Source: Crocodylus rhombifer (taxonomy: Eukaryota > Chordata > Crocodylia > Crocodylidae). From it: a stretch of 64,000 nucleotides of DNA. Position numbers and translations under genes: made by a program. The notes below the pieces were generated by a model. The model was given only the letters and a program-made list of their open reading frames with translations. It had not been told where the DNA came from and did no database searches. The DNA is taken from positions 846,609 through 910,608 of the forward strand of contig JAVSML010025537.1 in assembly GCA_038503035.1 (NCBI GenBank). The letters run 5' to 3'. Shown piece after piece: positions 47,385 to 59,568 of this stretch; the first letter of the stretch is position 1; the number at the start of each line of letters is the position of its first letter.

Positions 47385-47470
47385 TATAGGTTGTAGCCGT
47401 GTTGGTCTAAGGACATAGGCAGACAAAGTTCTTTGGGTGAATCTCATATCTTTTATTAGACCAACTTATA
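47385..47470 (-). repeat. Tail of the foldback family (minus strand)
   Basis: The text GGTATAGGTTGTAGCCGTG, TTGGTCTAAGGACATAGGC, AGACAAAGTTCTTTGGGTG and ATCTTTTATTAGACC is the complement of the unique tail plus arm start of the palindromic element at 33750-33840. Only the tail and the start of one arm are present. Confidence 0.7.
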
Positions 47471-49918
47471 TTGAGTTGGTCCCCCTCCTCTGACTCTGGG
47501 GGCAGAGGCTGCACAAAGCACTGCCCAATTCTCCCAGTCCCCTTTATCCCCCAACATGGATAGAGGGAGAGATGTAGCCCCTTAGGGTATGGGAAGGGTT
47601 GGCATGGGAAGTGACAGGGCTAAGGGCAGGGGGAGCTTCTGCACTGTTCCCCTCAGAATTAGCATGATTTTTGGTGGAGGAGATTGTTTTTCCCTCTCTG
47701 TAGTGGTACCACAGAGTGCATTGTAGTTCATGACAGGGTTGGCTTTACTGTGGAGTGGAGAAGATGGTTTGGACATTTGGATGGTTCTGGTGTCCTCTCA
47801 GGAGCCCTGGGAAAGGGACTCATCCCCCTCGGGGCCTAGTGGTATGAGTCCCAGGGCTCCTCCCCCTCTGGAGGGATAGGACTGTACCACCAGACCCACT
47901 CCAGGGGTGGCTGGGGTTGGGGCCTAAGCATGTGGTGGTGCAGAGCAGGCCGTGGCCCGCAGAGTTGGGGTCACCTCAGTGGGCCGCTCCTACCACAGAA
48001 GGGTTGTGCCATTCTGGGTTCTCTTCTGTGGTGGTAGCTACTTTCTTTATGTTTTCAAGGGATGCGATATCTGGTGCAGCTTACTGGGCAAGATTGTGAT
48101 GTCAGCCCCCTTCTTACATGGTTGGAGAAAGCCCCCCTCCTTGTTGGAGGGTCTGAGCTGCTGCACCTTTGCGCTTGCTCTTACTCTGGGCAGCAGATAA
48201 CTGCAGCACCCACCCAGCCTTGGGGTGCTGGGAGCAGTGTGGGTCTAGGAGGGGGCATTCTCTCCTTGCCATCTCCTTTTCTCTGTGCCCTCTTGCCCTT
48301 GGACTCTGCTGGCAGCTTTGGTGTGGGGCCCCCAAGCTTGCGGTGGTGGGGGAGGGTGCCAGTGGCAGTGTCACCCCTGTCTTCAGCAGGGTCCCGGGGT
48401 GCCTCCCATGGTTGTATGAGGGGGCATTTTTTGGTGGAGGTGCCTCAGTGCTTGGCACTGCTGTGTAGAAGACCTTGTTGGGGGACCTCTGGAAGGGGAA
48501 CATAAAGAGAAAAGAGAAACCTGAACAATCTAGGCTCCATCCTCTGTGCCTCTCCTGTGGTCAGTTGGATGGGGACCTGGAGTGAAAGGATTGGATGTGG
48601 CAGAGGCTGGGGTCCTGGCACCTCAGCAGGAGGATCATGACCAGGGAAAAGACTCACCCCAGGCTTTGAAGGAAGGACATGAGGTGCCAGTCTGGGAAGC
48701 AGTGGGGGGAGAGGACTGATAACCACCCCGGTTCCCAACTCTTCCAGGGGCTTGAGGAAGATGCACTTGCATGGCAGTACAAGCCCTTTCTCCATCGCTT
48801 CCTGCGTGGTGGTCTCCGTGGCAGGGTAGAAGAGTCCCTTGTTATAGTGTCTGGAGGCTGCCATGATCTTTGAGGCCCTCGCTGCCAGAGTGAGCACCCT
48901 CACGTATGTTTTGGAGGGTGGGGAGCTCTTTCTTGGGCATATAGCAGTGCACACGGTGGTACCTGGTGAAGGTGGCGAGCGGGCCCTGATTACCCGAAGT
49001 GGTGAGGGCCCAGGCTCCAAGGGTGCAGGTTTTCCTTCAGCTTCTGGGCTGAGGAGCTGGGGTTAGAGTTGGGGGAGGTTTAGTGGGTAGGGTGCCTGCT
49101 AATCAGGCACTGCTGGTCCCTGCAGGGGTTGGTGGTTTGTTCTTGTTCACATACCTTTTACCTTTCCCATCCCCTATGGAGGAGGAGGATGAGCCCTTGC
49201 CTTTGGCCTGGTTGAGTTTGGGGGGGGGGAGGGGTCTTGTGACACCCTCCAGGGGAGACTGGCCAGGGGTAACGCCCTGGTTCTCTGAAATCTTCCCAGT
49301 CACACTGGCTGCCCCCAGTAGGATGCTGTGAGTATGGGAGCCCCCTCCAGGGGCCCTTGGCCTGCCATGGGAAGTTAAGTGGGAAGGGGGTGGGTGGGGT
49401 GCGACTGTGGAACCGTGTGCATCCCCTCCACCTGGGTGAAAGAGGATGCCTTGCTGCAGGGGCATCCCGGGTGCCTGCTTTGGCTTCACTGGGTGTGCGG
49501 GAGGCTGTGTGTGTGAGGGGCTGGGGTTGAAGCTGGGGGGGCAAACACAAAAAGGCACACAAGGACACGTATAGGAGGGAGGAAAGCACCCTACTGGCTT
49601 ACTTAACCATACACAAAACACTGGGAGAGGGGGAAGTGGGCCACAGGGTGCTGCTAGAGCAGCTAGCAGGAAAGCAGGTTGTATTTGTGTAGAGGAGCCC
49701 CACTGGTGTTGTGGGGTACCCTCTTGTTGCAGGCAGCTGTGGCAGTGGGTGGTGACTGGTGAGGCAGGAAGCCTCCTCTCCTTCCGAGAGGGGAGTGGGG
49801 CTGTAAGTAAGTCCCTGTGAAGGTGGTGTTGGGGAGAGCAGGAGCCTGTAGCAGCTTAGCAAACTCCTACTACTGCCTCTCCCAGCAGGCAGGGTGATGT
49901 GGTGACTCCTCCTGGTGG
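47471..49918 (-). pseudogene. GC-rich block, possible decayed retrotransposon ORF1/gag (minus strand)
   Basis: About 2.4 kb is clearly more GC-rich than its surroundings. The minus strand holds several long Pro-rich frames that appear to continue one another through frameshifts: KGKGSSSSSIGDGKGKRYVN (about 49157-49216), then SKTYVRVLTLAARASKIMAA (about 48861-48920), EKGLVLPCKCIFLKPLEELG and TGVVISPLPP (about 48721-48810), then FYTAVPSTEAPPPKNA (about 48420-48470). This layout reminds me of ORF1/gag proteins of vertebrate Tx1-like or related retrotransposons, where a 'GxxVPVxPLxxxxTRVVVSxxPP' block precedes zinc knuckles; no CCHC knuckle is visible. The family call is a guess and the coding status low. 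A 13-bp perfect hairpin lies at 47800-47861. Confidence 0.35.
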
Positions 49919-49985
49919 ACACAGGATACTGGGCAAGATGGACCTATGGTCTGACCCTGTAAATGGCAATTCTTATGTTCTTTTG
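49919..49985 (+). repeat. Retroelement 3' tail
   Basis: ACAGGATACTGGGCAAGATG, GACCTATGGTCTGACCC, then GGCAATTCTTATGTTC is a 3' tail common to SINE/LINE copies in reptiles. Only this tail is recognisable, and what precedes it is unclear. Confidence 0.6.
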
Positions 49986-51811
49986 TATTCCAGTGAGTAC
50001 TTGCAGAAGATAAGGAGGTTAGCACCTTAGAGATTAGTTCAGAGGTTCATGAATTTCTGTAGGCAACTTTAAATCACTCTTTAGACTAACTTTTGACTAA
50101 CCTGGCTAACCAGGTAAGTACTGTGCTACTAAGATACCCGTTGCTTGGAATCCTCTGTAGCTGAAGTCAGTCTTTTTTAAGAGTCAGTTGTAGAAATACT
50201 TAGAAATATAGTAAGCTTAGAGAGATACTGTTGTTCTTTCCTTTTGTTAATATTTTCAGATCAAGTGCAACTGACTGCTTATTGAATACATACATTTTCA
50301 AGATAGTCCAGTCCATCTTGAGTGAAGAAAACTGTATAACTGAATAAATCTGTATAACTAAGGTCATTAGACATGGAACATGTATTTGAGTATCATAATT
50401 GACATGCAGGCTCATTTCACTTGTCTACTGGTGTTTTGTTCAATTCTGGGTCTATATATTTGTTTTGCATAGCTCTTAAACTGTATTATCAGCATCAACC
50501 ACAAGATGGCTATGTTTGCTTAAAATTAAAAACGCCTTCTATTCAAATACATACATGCTGTGAATATACGAGAAGCATCTTGAATTACATAGCAATAGAG
50601 ATGAAGCTTGTATTATGCTTTAAACTGCTTAAAGAGCATGAAGCAACATGCATGGCTGGTTCAGGGTGCATGCTGCATGCGGTACCTGGGCACACCAGCC
50701 CTATTGATCCATCACATGGGGCCAGTTTATGGGCCTGATCCATCCCATAAGCAGCCTTGTGGCTCTCATTGGCACAGGGCTGGGTTAGGTTGACGCACTT
50801 GAATTAAATTAATGCTTATTTTTCTTGATGGCAGTTTAGTGTTCTGTTAAAGTTTAACACTTTTTAATAGAAACATGTATAAAAAGTGTTAATAGGAAGT
50901 TTAATTCTGATATTGGAGATGATTTTTAGGCACAGAACTATTAGTGGTAATCAAATTTACTCTATCAGTTACTTTATTATATATTTCATTTAAATTGACT
51001 GAAAGGTTTTCCATCTTTTCTGTTTAATAATGTGGGATGATTAAGTCATGTCAGCAACATTTATAATCTTTTTCATTTTTGGTTTTTAGTGATGATTTTT
51101 TGACATACGCATATATTAAGTTGTAAAATAAAATAGTGTAGGATACGCTTACATTTTTTATAATGTGGACCATACTTTTGAAAGAACATCTTGTGTGTTT
51201 CTTGAATCATTCTTGAATATTCATTATCCTATTTAGACCATCGTGTTGTTCTTTAGGAAGGTTTGGTTACTTAAATATGTATACATTTTTATTCTTTTGT
51301 AGCATAAAGCTGCATTTTTTTGGCAGGGGGAGGGGTGTGGGGAATCTCACTGTCTTGTTTTGCTGCATATTCCATCTCTGCCACAGTTCATTGCTTTTTT
51401 TTTTTTTCTGTTCCTGGTCTGTGTTGCTTAGTCCTTAGCTTCCTTGTACATTCATCATTTATTGGTAGCTTTGAGTTCCTTTCCCACTGGGGACTTTTTT
51501 GTAATTGCCTGCAATTTCAGTCTTGCAGCTGGCTCTGTTGCTTTATACAGCCCTTACTCTTATGTAGCAGGAGCCTCTAATGAAGCTCTTTTTGCTAGGA
51601 TAACTGTAATAAATAAATAGTAACCCTCCCTCCACAAAGCCCCGTGACACTAGGTACAAGAAGCCAGTGTGTGACAGACCTGCACGAGAGCAGATAAAAT
51701 TATGTATTTCAGGCATTCGACATGTCATACTGCAGCAGTTTTGGGAGCAGTAATATGCATCTCATTTGTTTATTGTGAATTGGCTCTTTGCATGTGGGGA
51801 GACCAGTGGGT
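49986..51811. other. Intron sequence, mostly unique
   Basis: AT-rich DNA. A GC-richer patch at about 50640-50800 is unclassified. Poly-T lies at 51395-51408. No gene supported. Confidence 0.45.
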
Positions 51812-52952
51812 GTGAGCCTCGATTTTTAGCAAGGCTTTTCATATGGTCTCCCAGAACGTTCTTGCAGGCAAGCTAAGGAAGTATGGGGTGGATGAATGGA
51901 CTGTACGGTGGATAGAAAGCTGGCTGGAGCATCAGGCTCAGAGGGTAATAATCAATGGCTTGATGTCATAGTTGGCAGCCGGTATCAAGTGGAGTGCCCC
52001 AGGGGTTGGTCCTGCGGCTGGCTGTGTTCCATGTCTTCATCAGTGACTTGGAAGATGGCATAGAGTGCACCCTCAGTCAGTTTGCAGATGACACCAAGCA
52101 GGGGGAACTAGTAGATATGCTGGAGGGTAGGGCTAGGATTCATAGTGATCTAGATAAATTGGAGTAATGGCCAAAAGAAATCTCATGAGGTTCAAAAAGG
52201 TCACGTGTGAAGTCCTGCACTTAGGACGGAATAATCCCATGCACCAATACAGGCTGGGGGCTGATTAGCTGGGCAGCAGCTCTGCAGAAAAGGACCTGGA
52301 GGTTAGAGTGGACAATTAGCTGAATATGAGCCAGCAGTGTGCCCTTGTTGCATTGGTAGGTATGTTGGCAGTAGATCCAGGGAAGTGACTATTCCCCTCT
52401 GTTCAGCACTGATGAGGCCACATCTGGAGTACTGTGTTCAGTTTTGGGCACCCCACAACAGAAAGGATGTGGACAAATTAGAGAGTCCAGTGAAGGTCAA
52501 CAAAAATTGTGAGGAGGCTGGGGCCACATGACTTATGAGAAAAGACTGAGGGAACTTGATACCAGCTTATTTAGTTTAGGGAAGAAAAGATTGAGGGGGG
52601 ATTTAATAGTAGTCTTCTGCTATCTGAAGGGAGGGTTCAAAAGAGGATGGAGCCTAGATTGTTCTCAGTGGCAGCAGATGATAGAACAAGAAGCAATGGT
52701 CTCAAGTTTCAGCAAGGGAAATTTAGGTTAAATATTAGGAAGAATTTTCTCATTAGGAGAGTAGTAAAAAACCAGAACAGGTTACCCAGAGAAGTAGTGA
52801 AATCTCCGTCTTTGGAGGTTTTTAAGACCCGGCTAGAAAATGTTTTGTCTAGGATGCTGTAGTTGGGGATGGCCCTGGTTTTGTGGGGGTAGGGGTGTTG
52901 GACTAGTTGACCTCCTGAAGTCCCCTCCAACCCTAACTTTCTATGATTCTCT
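51812..52952 (+). pseudogene. CR1 LINE, reverse transcriptase core to 3' end (+ strand)
   Basis: It starts within the RT domain (text equal to DFSKAFDxVSHxVL with substitutions, about 51815-51860). The finger block follows (GVPQGLVLRLAVF at about 51993-52030), then FISDLEDGIECTLSQ, with the catalytic FADD box at 52081-52092 followed by TKQG. Later blocks are frameshifted: [20 protein letters not shown] (about 52380-52438), [29 protein letters not shown] (52531-52610), [21 protein letters not shown] (about 52728-52788). The 3' end closes with CCCTCCAACC and TTTCTATGATTCT. FADD is intact, but five or more frame breaks make it dead. Confidence 0.9.
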
Positions 52953-53280
52953 GAGTTTAATCAAAATAAACTGTTTGCAAAACAGTTCTCCTATGATGTT
53001 CTCATGGACATCAACTTGTGAGTTAAATAATTGTCTTCCGTCTCTCTCATTTCAGCCTGTAGTCCCACTCTCTCATTTCAGTCTGTAGTGATTTGTAAGG
53101 TCAATCATTTAAGATCTTCCTTCCCCATTTATTCTGATCATTGGTATCTTCTTTTCTTTTCACATTTCATTCAGGTTTCTCTTAATTACATATTTCCATC
53201 TTACCCTGGGCTTTTATTTTTCCCTCTTTCCTTCATGTGTCATCTATTACTGTTTTCAGTATATTTCTTTCCATTTAAGT
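52953..53280. other. Intron sequence with a short direct repeat
   Basis: The words ctctcatttcagcctgtag and ctctcatttcagtctgtag occur 25 bp apart at about 53044-53090. The rest is T-rich. No other feature. Confidence 0.5.
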
Positions 53281-53532
53281 ACATAAGGGTTGTGCATCAG
53301 GATTTGGGAGAATGCCTGTTCACCAGGCTGGACATAAGGAAAAAACTTCTTTACTGTCTGAGTCCCCACGGTCTGTAATAGACTCCCTCCAAAGATGGTG
53401 CAAGCACCTACTCTGGACTCTTTTAAGACACGTCTGGATACCTATCTTGCTGGGATCCTTTGAACCCTAGTTGACTTCCTGCCTCTGTCTTCCGAGGTCC
53501 ATTCCAGCTGTAATGTCTATGAAAGCTATGAA
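53281..53532 (+). mobile_element. CR1 LINE 3' end (+ strand)
   Basis: The ORF2 C-terminal end (CTGGACATAAGGAAAAAACT, then GTCTGTAATAGACTCCCTCC, then TTAAGACACGTCTGGATACC) is followed by the 3' tail TAATGTCTATGAAAGCTATGA ending about 53532. The tail is the same variant as in the CR1 at 2623-4300, so these two are of one subfamily. Strongly 5'-truncated. Confidence 0.85.
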
Positions 53533-54494
53533 ATCTTGCCTAGGGAATGCTCCAGCGATATCTCCCTGGTCTTCCTGGCTTTCTCAACTATATTCCTCTT
53601 GCAAAGTTTTTGTGATGTCATTGCTTTTGTCTCTCTTAGGCTGGAAACAGATGTTGCATTTGTCCTGGGAGGAAACAGTTTGTACCGGGATTCTTGAGGC
53701 ATAAACATCTACTATCCTGCTTCAAGTATCTGTCAAGTATGAGAGAGAGAGTGTGCTAATGCTTTCTCCCTGGGAAATCATTGTGTGTATCTTTAAGGAT
53801 ATTGCAGGTCAATCCAGGGGGTAAGCCTGTTGGGCTTTGTGTTCTTGTGGACCATCTACTGTCAGAGTAGCAGCAGTGCAGCTTGAAGGGTGACATGCAG
53901 ATGGTTGTGCCATTCCTGTTTTGATTTGGACCAAAACCTGGGACAGCCAGGACTGTCTTGAATTTAATCTCTGTTTATAGTCTCAGTGAAACCATAGCAT
54001 CTTTATCTTAGTTCATTTGAGTTCCTCTTCATACCAGTCTCACCACTGTCAGGTTGATCTATATTATCAGTTTTTTTGGTATATTTGCTGTAGCTTTGTG
54101 TGAATGACTCCAGAAGACCATAAATACCTTAAATATGTTTCCAGACTGTTGGATGATTATACGTGCTAATTGAGTACAGGGTGTTAGTATTGTTGTATGT
54201 TTTTATATAATTGTATTTTTGACTATAAAGAGCAGAGAATAAACTCTCTTTCATATTAAACAAGTACATCCAAAAGAGAAAAGTAAATTCAGCAATATGT
54301 TATCTTAATAACTCGAAACCAATGTACAGTAATGATGTTTTCATTTATTTGACTAGTACAAAGAAAAATTAAAGTTTTAGATATCTATTCTAAAACTTTA
54401 AAGTAGTGTGGACATTTTATTCACTGTGGCAGTAATTGTATTTCTAAGAGTCCAGTATTAATCTGAGTTAACACTAACTGGCTTAGTGGATGAA
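53533..54494. other. Intron sequence without recognisable features
   Basis: AT-rich, no repeat or gene supported. Confidence 0.45.
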
Positions 54495-55374
54495 AGGAAA
54501 GCAATAGGTATGGTTTATGAGTAGCTTGATTTTTAGTAAGGTTTTTTGGTACGGTCCTTGTGACATAAGCAAGTACAGGAAATAAGGTCTTGGTTTTGAC
54601 CATCAACTGATTGAAAAGTCATTCTTAATGAGTAGCTCCAGGTGCTTCTTTGTCAAACTTGGAGGGTGTTTCAAGGAGATCCAGAAGAGTTTGTTCTGAA
54701 CCCATTTCTGTTAAATGTTTTATTGATGACTTAGAATACAGAATATGCTTTAAGTATCTGCAGATTACACCGTGCTGGGAGGTGATGCAAGGAAAGGAAG
54801 AGAGATCTGAATTCAAAATTACTTTGATAAACTGAAGACGTGGTTTGAATTCAGCAAGATGGAATTCAATAGATAAGTGAAAGTACTATACTTGGGAAGC
54901 ACTACAATATGGATAGTAATTGGCTACTCAGTGGTGCAGCAGTAAAAGATCTTGGGGTCATGGGAGGTATAGGGGGTGAAAAACTAAATATATATTAATG
55001 CTATGACAGGACTGCCAGAAAGATTAACTCATTTTGAGATGTATTACCAAGAGTGTTTTCTGTAATGCACTGGAGGTTATTATTTCACTTTGGTTGGTGC
55101 TGGTGAGACTTCAGCTTACATATTGCTTCTAGTTTTGGGGATCATACTTTAAGTAAGTGGTAGACAAGTAGTTAATCCAGAGGAGAGCCTCAAGGATAAG
55201 TGATTTAGAAAGCTGCCTATGAGAAAAACTTGAAAATATTTGGTTTGTTTAGAGAACACTGAGGTCAAGGGATGTAGTAAGTGCTTTGTGTGTGTTTGCA
55301 CAAATTTAGGTATACATATAATACATGTATATACAGATATATAGTGTTTATGGTCTCTCTCTCACTCTCGCACT

Positions 55375-55405
<31 letters not shown>

Positions 55406-55535
55406 CGCTTAGGACAAACTTTCTTAATATAGAGTGGGGAAACACTGGAAAAGGTTATCTGAGCATGTTGTAGGATCTTCTTCACTGGATGTCTTTAAGT
55501 ACAGATGAGTACTTAAAAAACATTTCTCAGGGATA
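54495..55535 (+). pseudogene. Old CR1-type LINE remnant (+ strand)
   Basis: The order of a CR1 RT and C-terminal end survives: tttattgatgacttagaata (equal to FIxDLEx) at 54719-54738, then cagattacaccgtgctggga (ADYTVLGG, the decayed FADDTxxGG box) at 54761-54780. Next comes aagatcttggggtcatggga (xDLGVMG) at about 54947-54966, then cttcagcttacatattgc (equal to RPQLEYC) and tccagaggagagcctcaagg at 55178-55197. The 3' end at about 55430-55500 includes GGAAAAGGTTATCTGAGCATG. A (CA)n microsatellite (55372-55402) interrupts it. Age resembles the copy at 37470-38290. Confidence 0.65.
55372..55402. repeat. (CA)n microsatellite
   Basis: About 15 CA units following a CT/TC-rich stretch at 55352-55371. 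Confidence 0.95.
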
Positions 55536-58183
55536 GTTTAAGTATATTTGATCTGGCCTCAGCGTTGAAGGTTGAACAATGGTTCCTTTAAATGGTTCAA
55601 TCATGCAGAGAACTACAAAAGAAAGTGATACAGATGGTCTACTGTTATTGTAGTTGAAAATGCATTGTTTTTTTATTTCTAAATGGATTAGATCCACTAG
55701 TTTCAGGACTTGGTGGAAGATCATGTTTTAAAATAGCTGCTTTGGAAGAAGAAACTAATAGATGCATGTTGTTTTTCATTTTTAGCATTAATATTAGTTT
55801 ATGTACCAAGGTGTAATGCAATCATGCAGGTTTTGTCTTTTCTAGTTTAACTTCAGGAAAATATAGTTAGTAATCTTCAGATGAAGCATCAAACTTTTCA
55901 GTATAAGACGTTTTCATCTAGTTTATTTCTTTGAAGGCTTTTTAGAAATGAACAATTTCTTTTTTTAACTGCTATTTCTGTAATTTGCAGAAACCTAGCA
56001 GTCAGATTTCAGTCTCTTTCCCTGAAACAGCATGATTTCTTATTTGTATTATGGCACTGAGACAAGTAAATAAAACATCCTTTGTTCGAGAGAATGTGTC
56101 TCATAGGCTTAAAATGGTCCGGGTATAGTACCTTAAATCCCACAGTCTCAAAGCCCTGGGAAAAGTCGAGTTAAGCCTTGTGGCCCTGTAGATAGAAGGT
56201 AGTAATATTCTCTCCTTTAAATAGAGAAAGAACTGGGGCTTAGTCAGTGGGTCTGAGGATCTGAGTACATAAGTTTAAGTTAGTAAGAGCTGCTGGCTCT
56301 TAGCCACTCTTCAAAATAGTGCAGAAGTGGCTTGCCTAGTATCCCTTAATAAAAATCCATTGTAAGATTAAGATGAGAACCTAGATCTTCTTACTGCAGT
56401 CTTGTGCTTCCAGGCTATCTTTCTTCTTTAATCCCTGCCTTGTTTTAAGTGACCGGTTTTCAGTATTCTTACTAATAGCTTCATTTGCCTTACCTGTATG
56501 TATGTATACGCATTTTTGTTTAGTCCAGTCTCCACTCTCACTGAACCTTCACTTGAAAAAGGTGCTTTAGATCATAAAGAACTCTCAGGCCTAAGAGCAG
56601 AACCTACATTTTTTGGTTTTATAGTGGTCCAGCATAATATGTGATGATGCCTTCCAAGTCACTGAACAAATGCCTTTCATTTACATAGTGCATCTGTATT
56701 TCAAAGAACTGATCCAAGATATGTAAGCCGTATTAGTCTTAACGATGGGAAGTTTAAGTTTAAGGACATCTTCAGGTAAGCATTAAGTAGCTCTTTGTGT
56801 TTTGTCAAAAAGTACCAATTAAAAATAAAATGTACTTGGTACATACCCTCAGACCCCCCTATTCAAAGAATAAAAAGATGCCACCCATTTTTTCCATTTC
56901 CCTTTTGTTTTTTTGTTTCTAGTTATTGATTTAATAATACACAAAAATCTGAGTGCAGTGTTGATATTTACTAAGCGGACAATTTTAAAATCCAAGGAGT
57001 ATGCTCATAGGCATGCAGGAGGAAGTTTCATTTCAATTTTGAAAGAAACTGCTCATAACATCATCAAAATACCACATTTCAGTAAGAATCTCCCTCCTGT
57101 GCTCCTGTTTATTGTGCTTCATTGTCTCTGAGAATGGGTTCTTAAGGAGTACAACTCTGATTTTGTTCTTTTAGTGTCTGTTTTCCTTTTCTCCATCATA
57201 AGCTCCTTTGTCTTTCTTTTCTTTCCCAGAATTATTTTGTCTCCTTTTCTTTGTTATGATATTCTTATCTTTAATAACATCCTTCCATTTTCACACTAAC
57301 CTTCACACTAAAGAACATGTTAGTCTTCTTCCTCATCTATTTCACTTCCCCAGTTTCATTTTTGATAGCTTGGTCCTGTAATCACTTCTTTTTTGCTCCT
57401 CATCTTGCCTTGGAGATGTTCACAGTTCTTCAAATTGATCCCTTACAGTGTTTCTAAACCATCCTTTTTTTCAATCTGATTTTTCAGCTTCCCCATCCAT
57501 TTATGTGCAGGTCTCTGGTAGTATAGTGGAGAGAATAAACAAGTGGTAACTCCTGCTGAGGGAGATGCACTTCCTTCTGTCTCTTGAGAGCTAGAAACCA
57601 TAATATAGCTGCAGAAGGTCCTTGTTTTTCAGGTAGAATTGAGCATTTTTTCTGCTTCCCTACAGATTGGAGGGATTCCAGAAAGGGTATTTTTGTGAAT
57701 TATATCTCAGTTGTAGGATGAATTAATTTGTTTTTGCCTGCAGAACACATTGGAATGTAGATTTACTGTTACTTTTAGTTAACTAAAGTTCAGGATGACT
57801 CATGGAGGACATTACAATTATGTTTTACATCTTAAAGATGCTTGCCAAGTCCTTAAGGGACAGATGTAGTTGAAACACAGTCCCATTAAAGCCAGGTGGC
57901 CTGCAAAGCCAGCTGCTATTTCTGTTATAGTCTGGTGCTAGTAATTGGCGGTGCAGAATTTTCATATTTGAGTGTCTGGCCTGTGACCTATCCGAGAGTG
58001 ACAAAACATGAATAGTAACAGAAACTAAAAATGATTGTTTAATCAAATTAGCCTGTGCTCTGCCTATATGTTTCAGTTCAACCTAGGTAACATTGTGATT
58101 TTGCTACATATTGGTAGTAGTGAAAAATGTTTTGAGTTTCTTAGGTTTTTACTTTTTTTTTTTTTTCTATTTTCCATTTACAG
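55536..58183. other. Intron sequence before the third TDRD3 exon
   Basis: AT-rich intron DNA. A pyrimidine-rich part lies at about 57170-57470. The polypyrimidine run and acceptor tttccatttacag lie at 58152-58183. No other feature supported. Confidence 0.55.
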
Positions 58184-58344
58184 CTGGAAGGCCCATGTGT
58201 TCTCCAGATACAAAAAATACGTAATGTTGCTGCACCAAAGGATAATGAAGAATCTCAGGCTGCTCCCAGAATGCTGCGTTTGCAGATGACTGATGGACAC
58301 ACAAGCTGCACAGCAGTAGAATATAATTACATGTCAAAAATAAG
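58184..58344 (+). CDS. TDRD3: TDRD3 coding exon, OB-fold core
   Basis: A 161-nt exon between the acceptor tttccatttacag and the donor gtgaac. It opens in phase 0 and ends two bases into a codon (ag), most likely the Ser that follows SKI in mammals. The 53 full codons begin [20 protein letters not shown], continue [19 protein letters not shown], and end [28 protein letters not shown] and [12 protein letters not shown] are TDRD3 hallmarks: OB-fold strands beta1-beta3 with the insertion loop that contacts TOP3B. Differences from human as I recall it are few (Ile to Thr after DGH, Phe-Ser to Tyr-Asn before YMSK). No stop or frameshift interrupts any TDRD3 exon, so the gene looks intact here. Confidence 0.95.
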
Positions 58345-59568
58345 GTGAACAGTGCTTGCTTTTCCTTCATTGAGTCTTTGTTGTAACATCCCAGAAGAGT
58401 CACAAAAATACGAAAAATGATAATACGTGAAATGTTTTCCAGGTTGTTGAAAGAACATGGGAATCAACACTTTACAAACAATAGTCCTTTTTATGCTTGA
58501 CCTCATTGCTTTTTTTTTTTTTCTTGCTTTGCTGCTCTTGCTTCTGTGTCAGAAATAGTGTAGCTTTTGCTCCCTGGTCCTTCCATATCTGAGAGCTCAT
58601 TTTTTCTACCATACTTGTTGCATTTCAGCTCTGTAGAGAATAAAGGGAGAGTTAGAGTAAGTTGCCAGACCTCATATTACTATTTCCACTTTTATAGTAG
58701 AATCTCTCTCAAAGTTTCTGTAAGATGTAGGTTGTATTTGCCAGTTAACTTAGACACTTGAGGTGAAGAGCAGTATTGAAAACGTTAGGCAAATTCAATG
58801 CTTGGCAAGCAAGAGTTAACAGAGCTGTGAAAGTAAAATTAGTAAAGCATCATGAATGCCTAAGTAAGGTCATGAGCTTGGTCAAACATATATTTTGTTT
58901 TTCTGAGGCAGTGCTGATACTATAAGAAGAGCTGAGAGAGATGGAAATATGAAGGACCTCCTTGGAATACAAGCAGGTGAAAATGAAATGCAAGGGTTTT
59001 TTTTTAATACTTTTTATTGAACCATCTGTGTAGTTGGGAAAAATTTTGGACAAGCTTTTGGGCACAACATGTCCTTCTGTTTCTTCTCCAGGTATTACGT
59101 ATAGGAATAATTTTTGCAGAAGATGCAAAGATTCATGTGTCAGCAGGGCCTTCTTTTCTTAAGGTCTCATATGAAATAAAATCTGGTCAAGCTCTCCTGC
59201 TGGACACTTGCCAGACGGTTATGATGGGTTCCACACTAGGACCTCCATGCCTTTAGTTTGGAGCTTAGGCGTATGTTCTGTGTAGTGATCTTGTATCTGA
59301 CAGTCCTCTTGATAATGTGGATTCCCCAATCCAGTTGCCTAGCTACTGAAACTAATGCCACCCAGTATTCCCACACAACTTTCAGTTTTTCCAGAACCCC
59401 ACTAAATGTATGGGGCATCTGATCAATGCTTTACCCCATTAGACACACCAGACTAGTTAGCTATATTAGTCTGATATTAGGAAGAAGCCAGGACAGTGTA
59501 TCATTATTTCTTCAGAGAGGCATTAGCTTTCAGAGGTTACAGCCTCTGTGTTTAGTACACAGTAGGCA
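58345..59568. other. TDRD3 intron, unique sequence
   Basis: AT-rich DNA following the donor gtgaac. The next coding exon (expected to begin with the SLNTPPGTK region) was looked for and not seen here or further right. Confidence 0.5.

Larger units (their letters stand above)
34756..58344 (+). other. TDRD3: TDRD3 gene, internal part (three exons, two introns)
   Basis: Three exons on the + strand join in frame: 34756-34840 (85 nt), 39995-40060 (66 nt) and 58184-58344 (161 nt). All six splice borders are GT/AG. Together they give 103 full codons that I recognise as the N-terminal OB-fold region of TDRD3. The introns are 5154 and 18123 bp and are full of CR1 and hAT copies. TDRD3 is a scaffold that binds TOP3B through this N-terminal region and methylarginine marks through its Tudor domain; the complex works on mRNPs and transcribed chromatin. 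The first coding exon, UBA, Tudor and C-terminal exons lie outside the window. No promoter or poly-A site is visible, so this is an internal gene segment. Confidence 0.95.

Noticed and set aside
55372..55402. (CA)n array as a functional Z-DNA element
   Set aside because: A common microsatellite inside an old LINE. Nothing else points to function.
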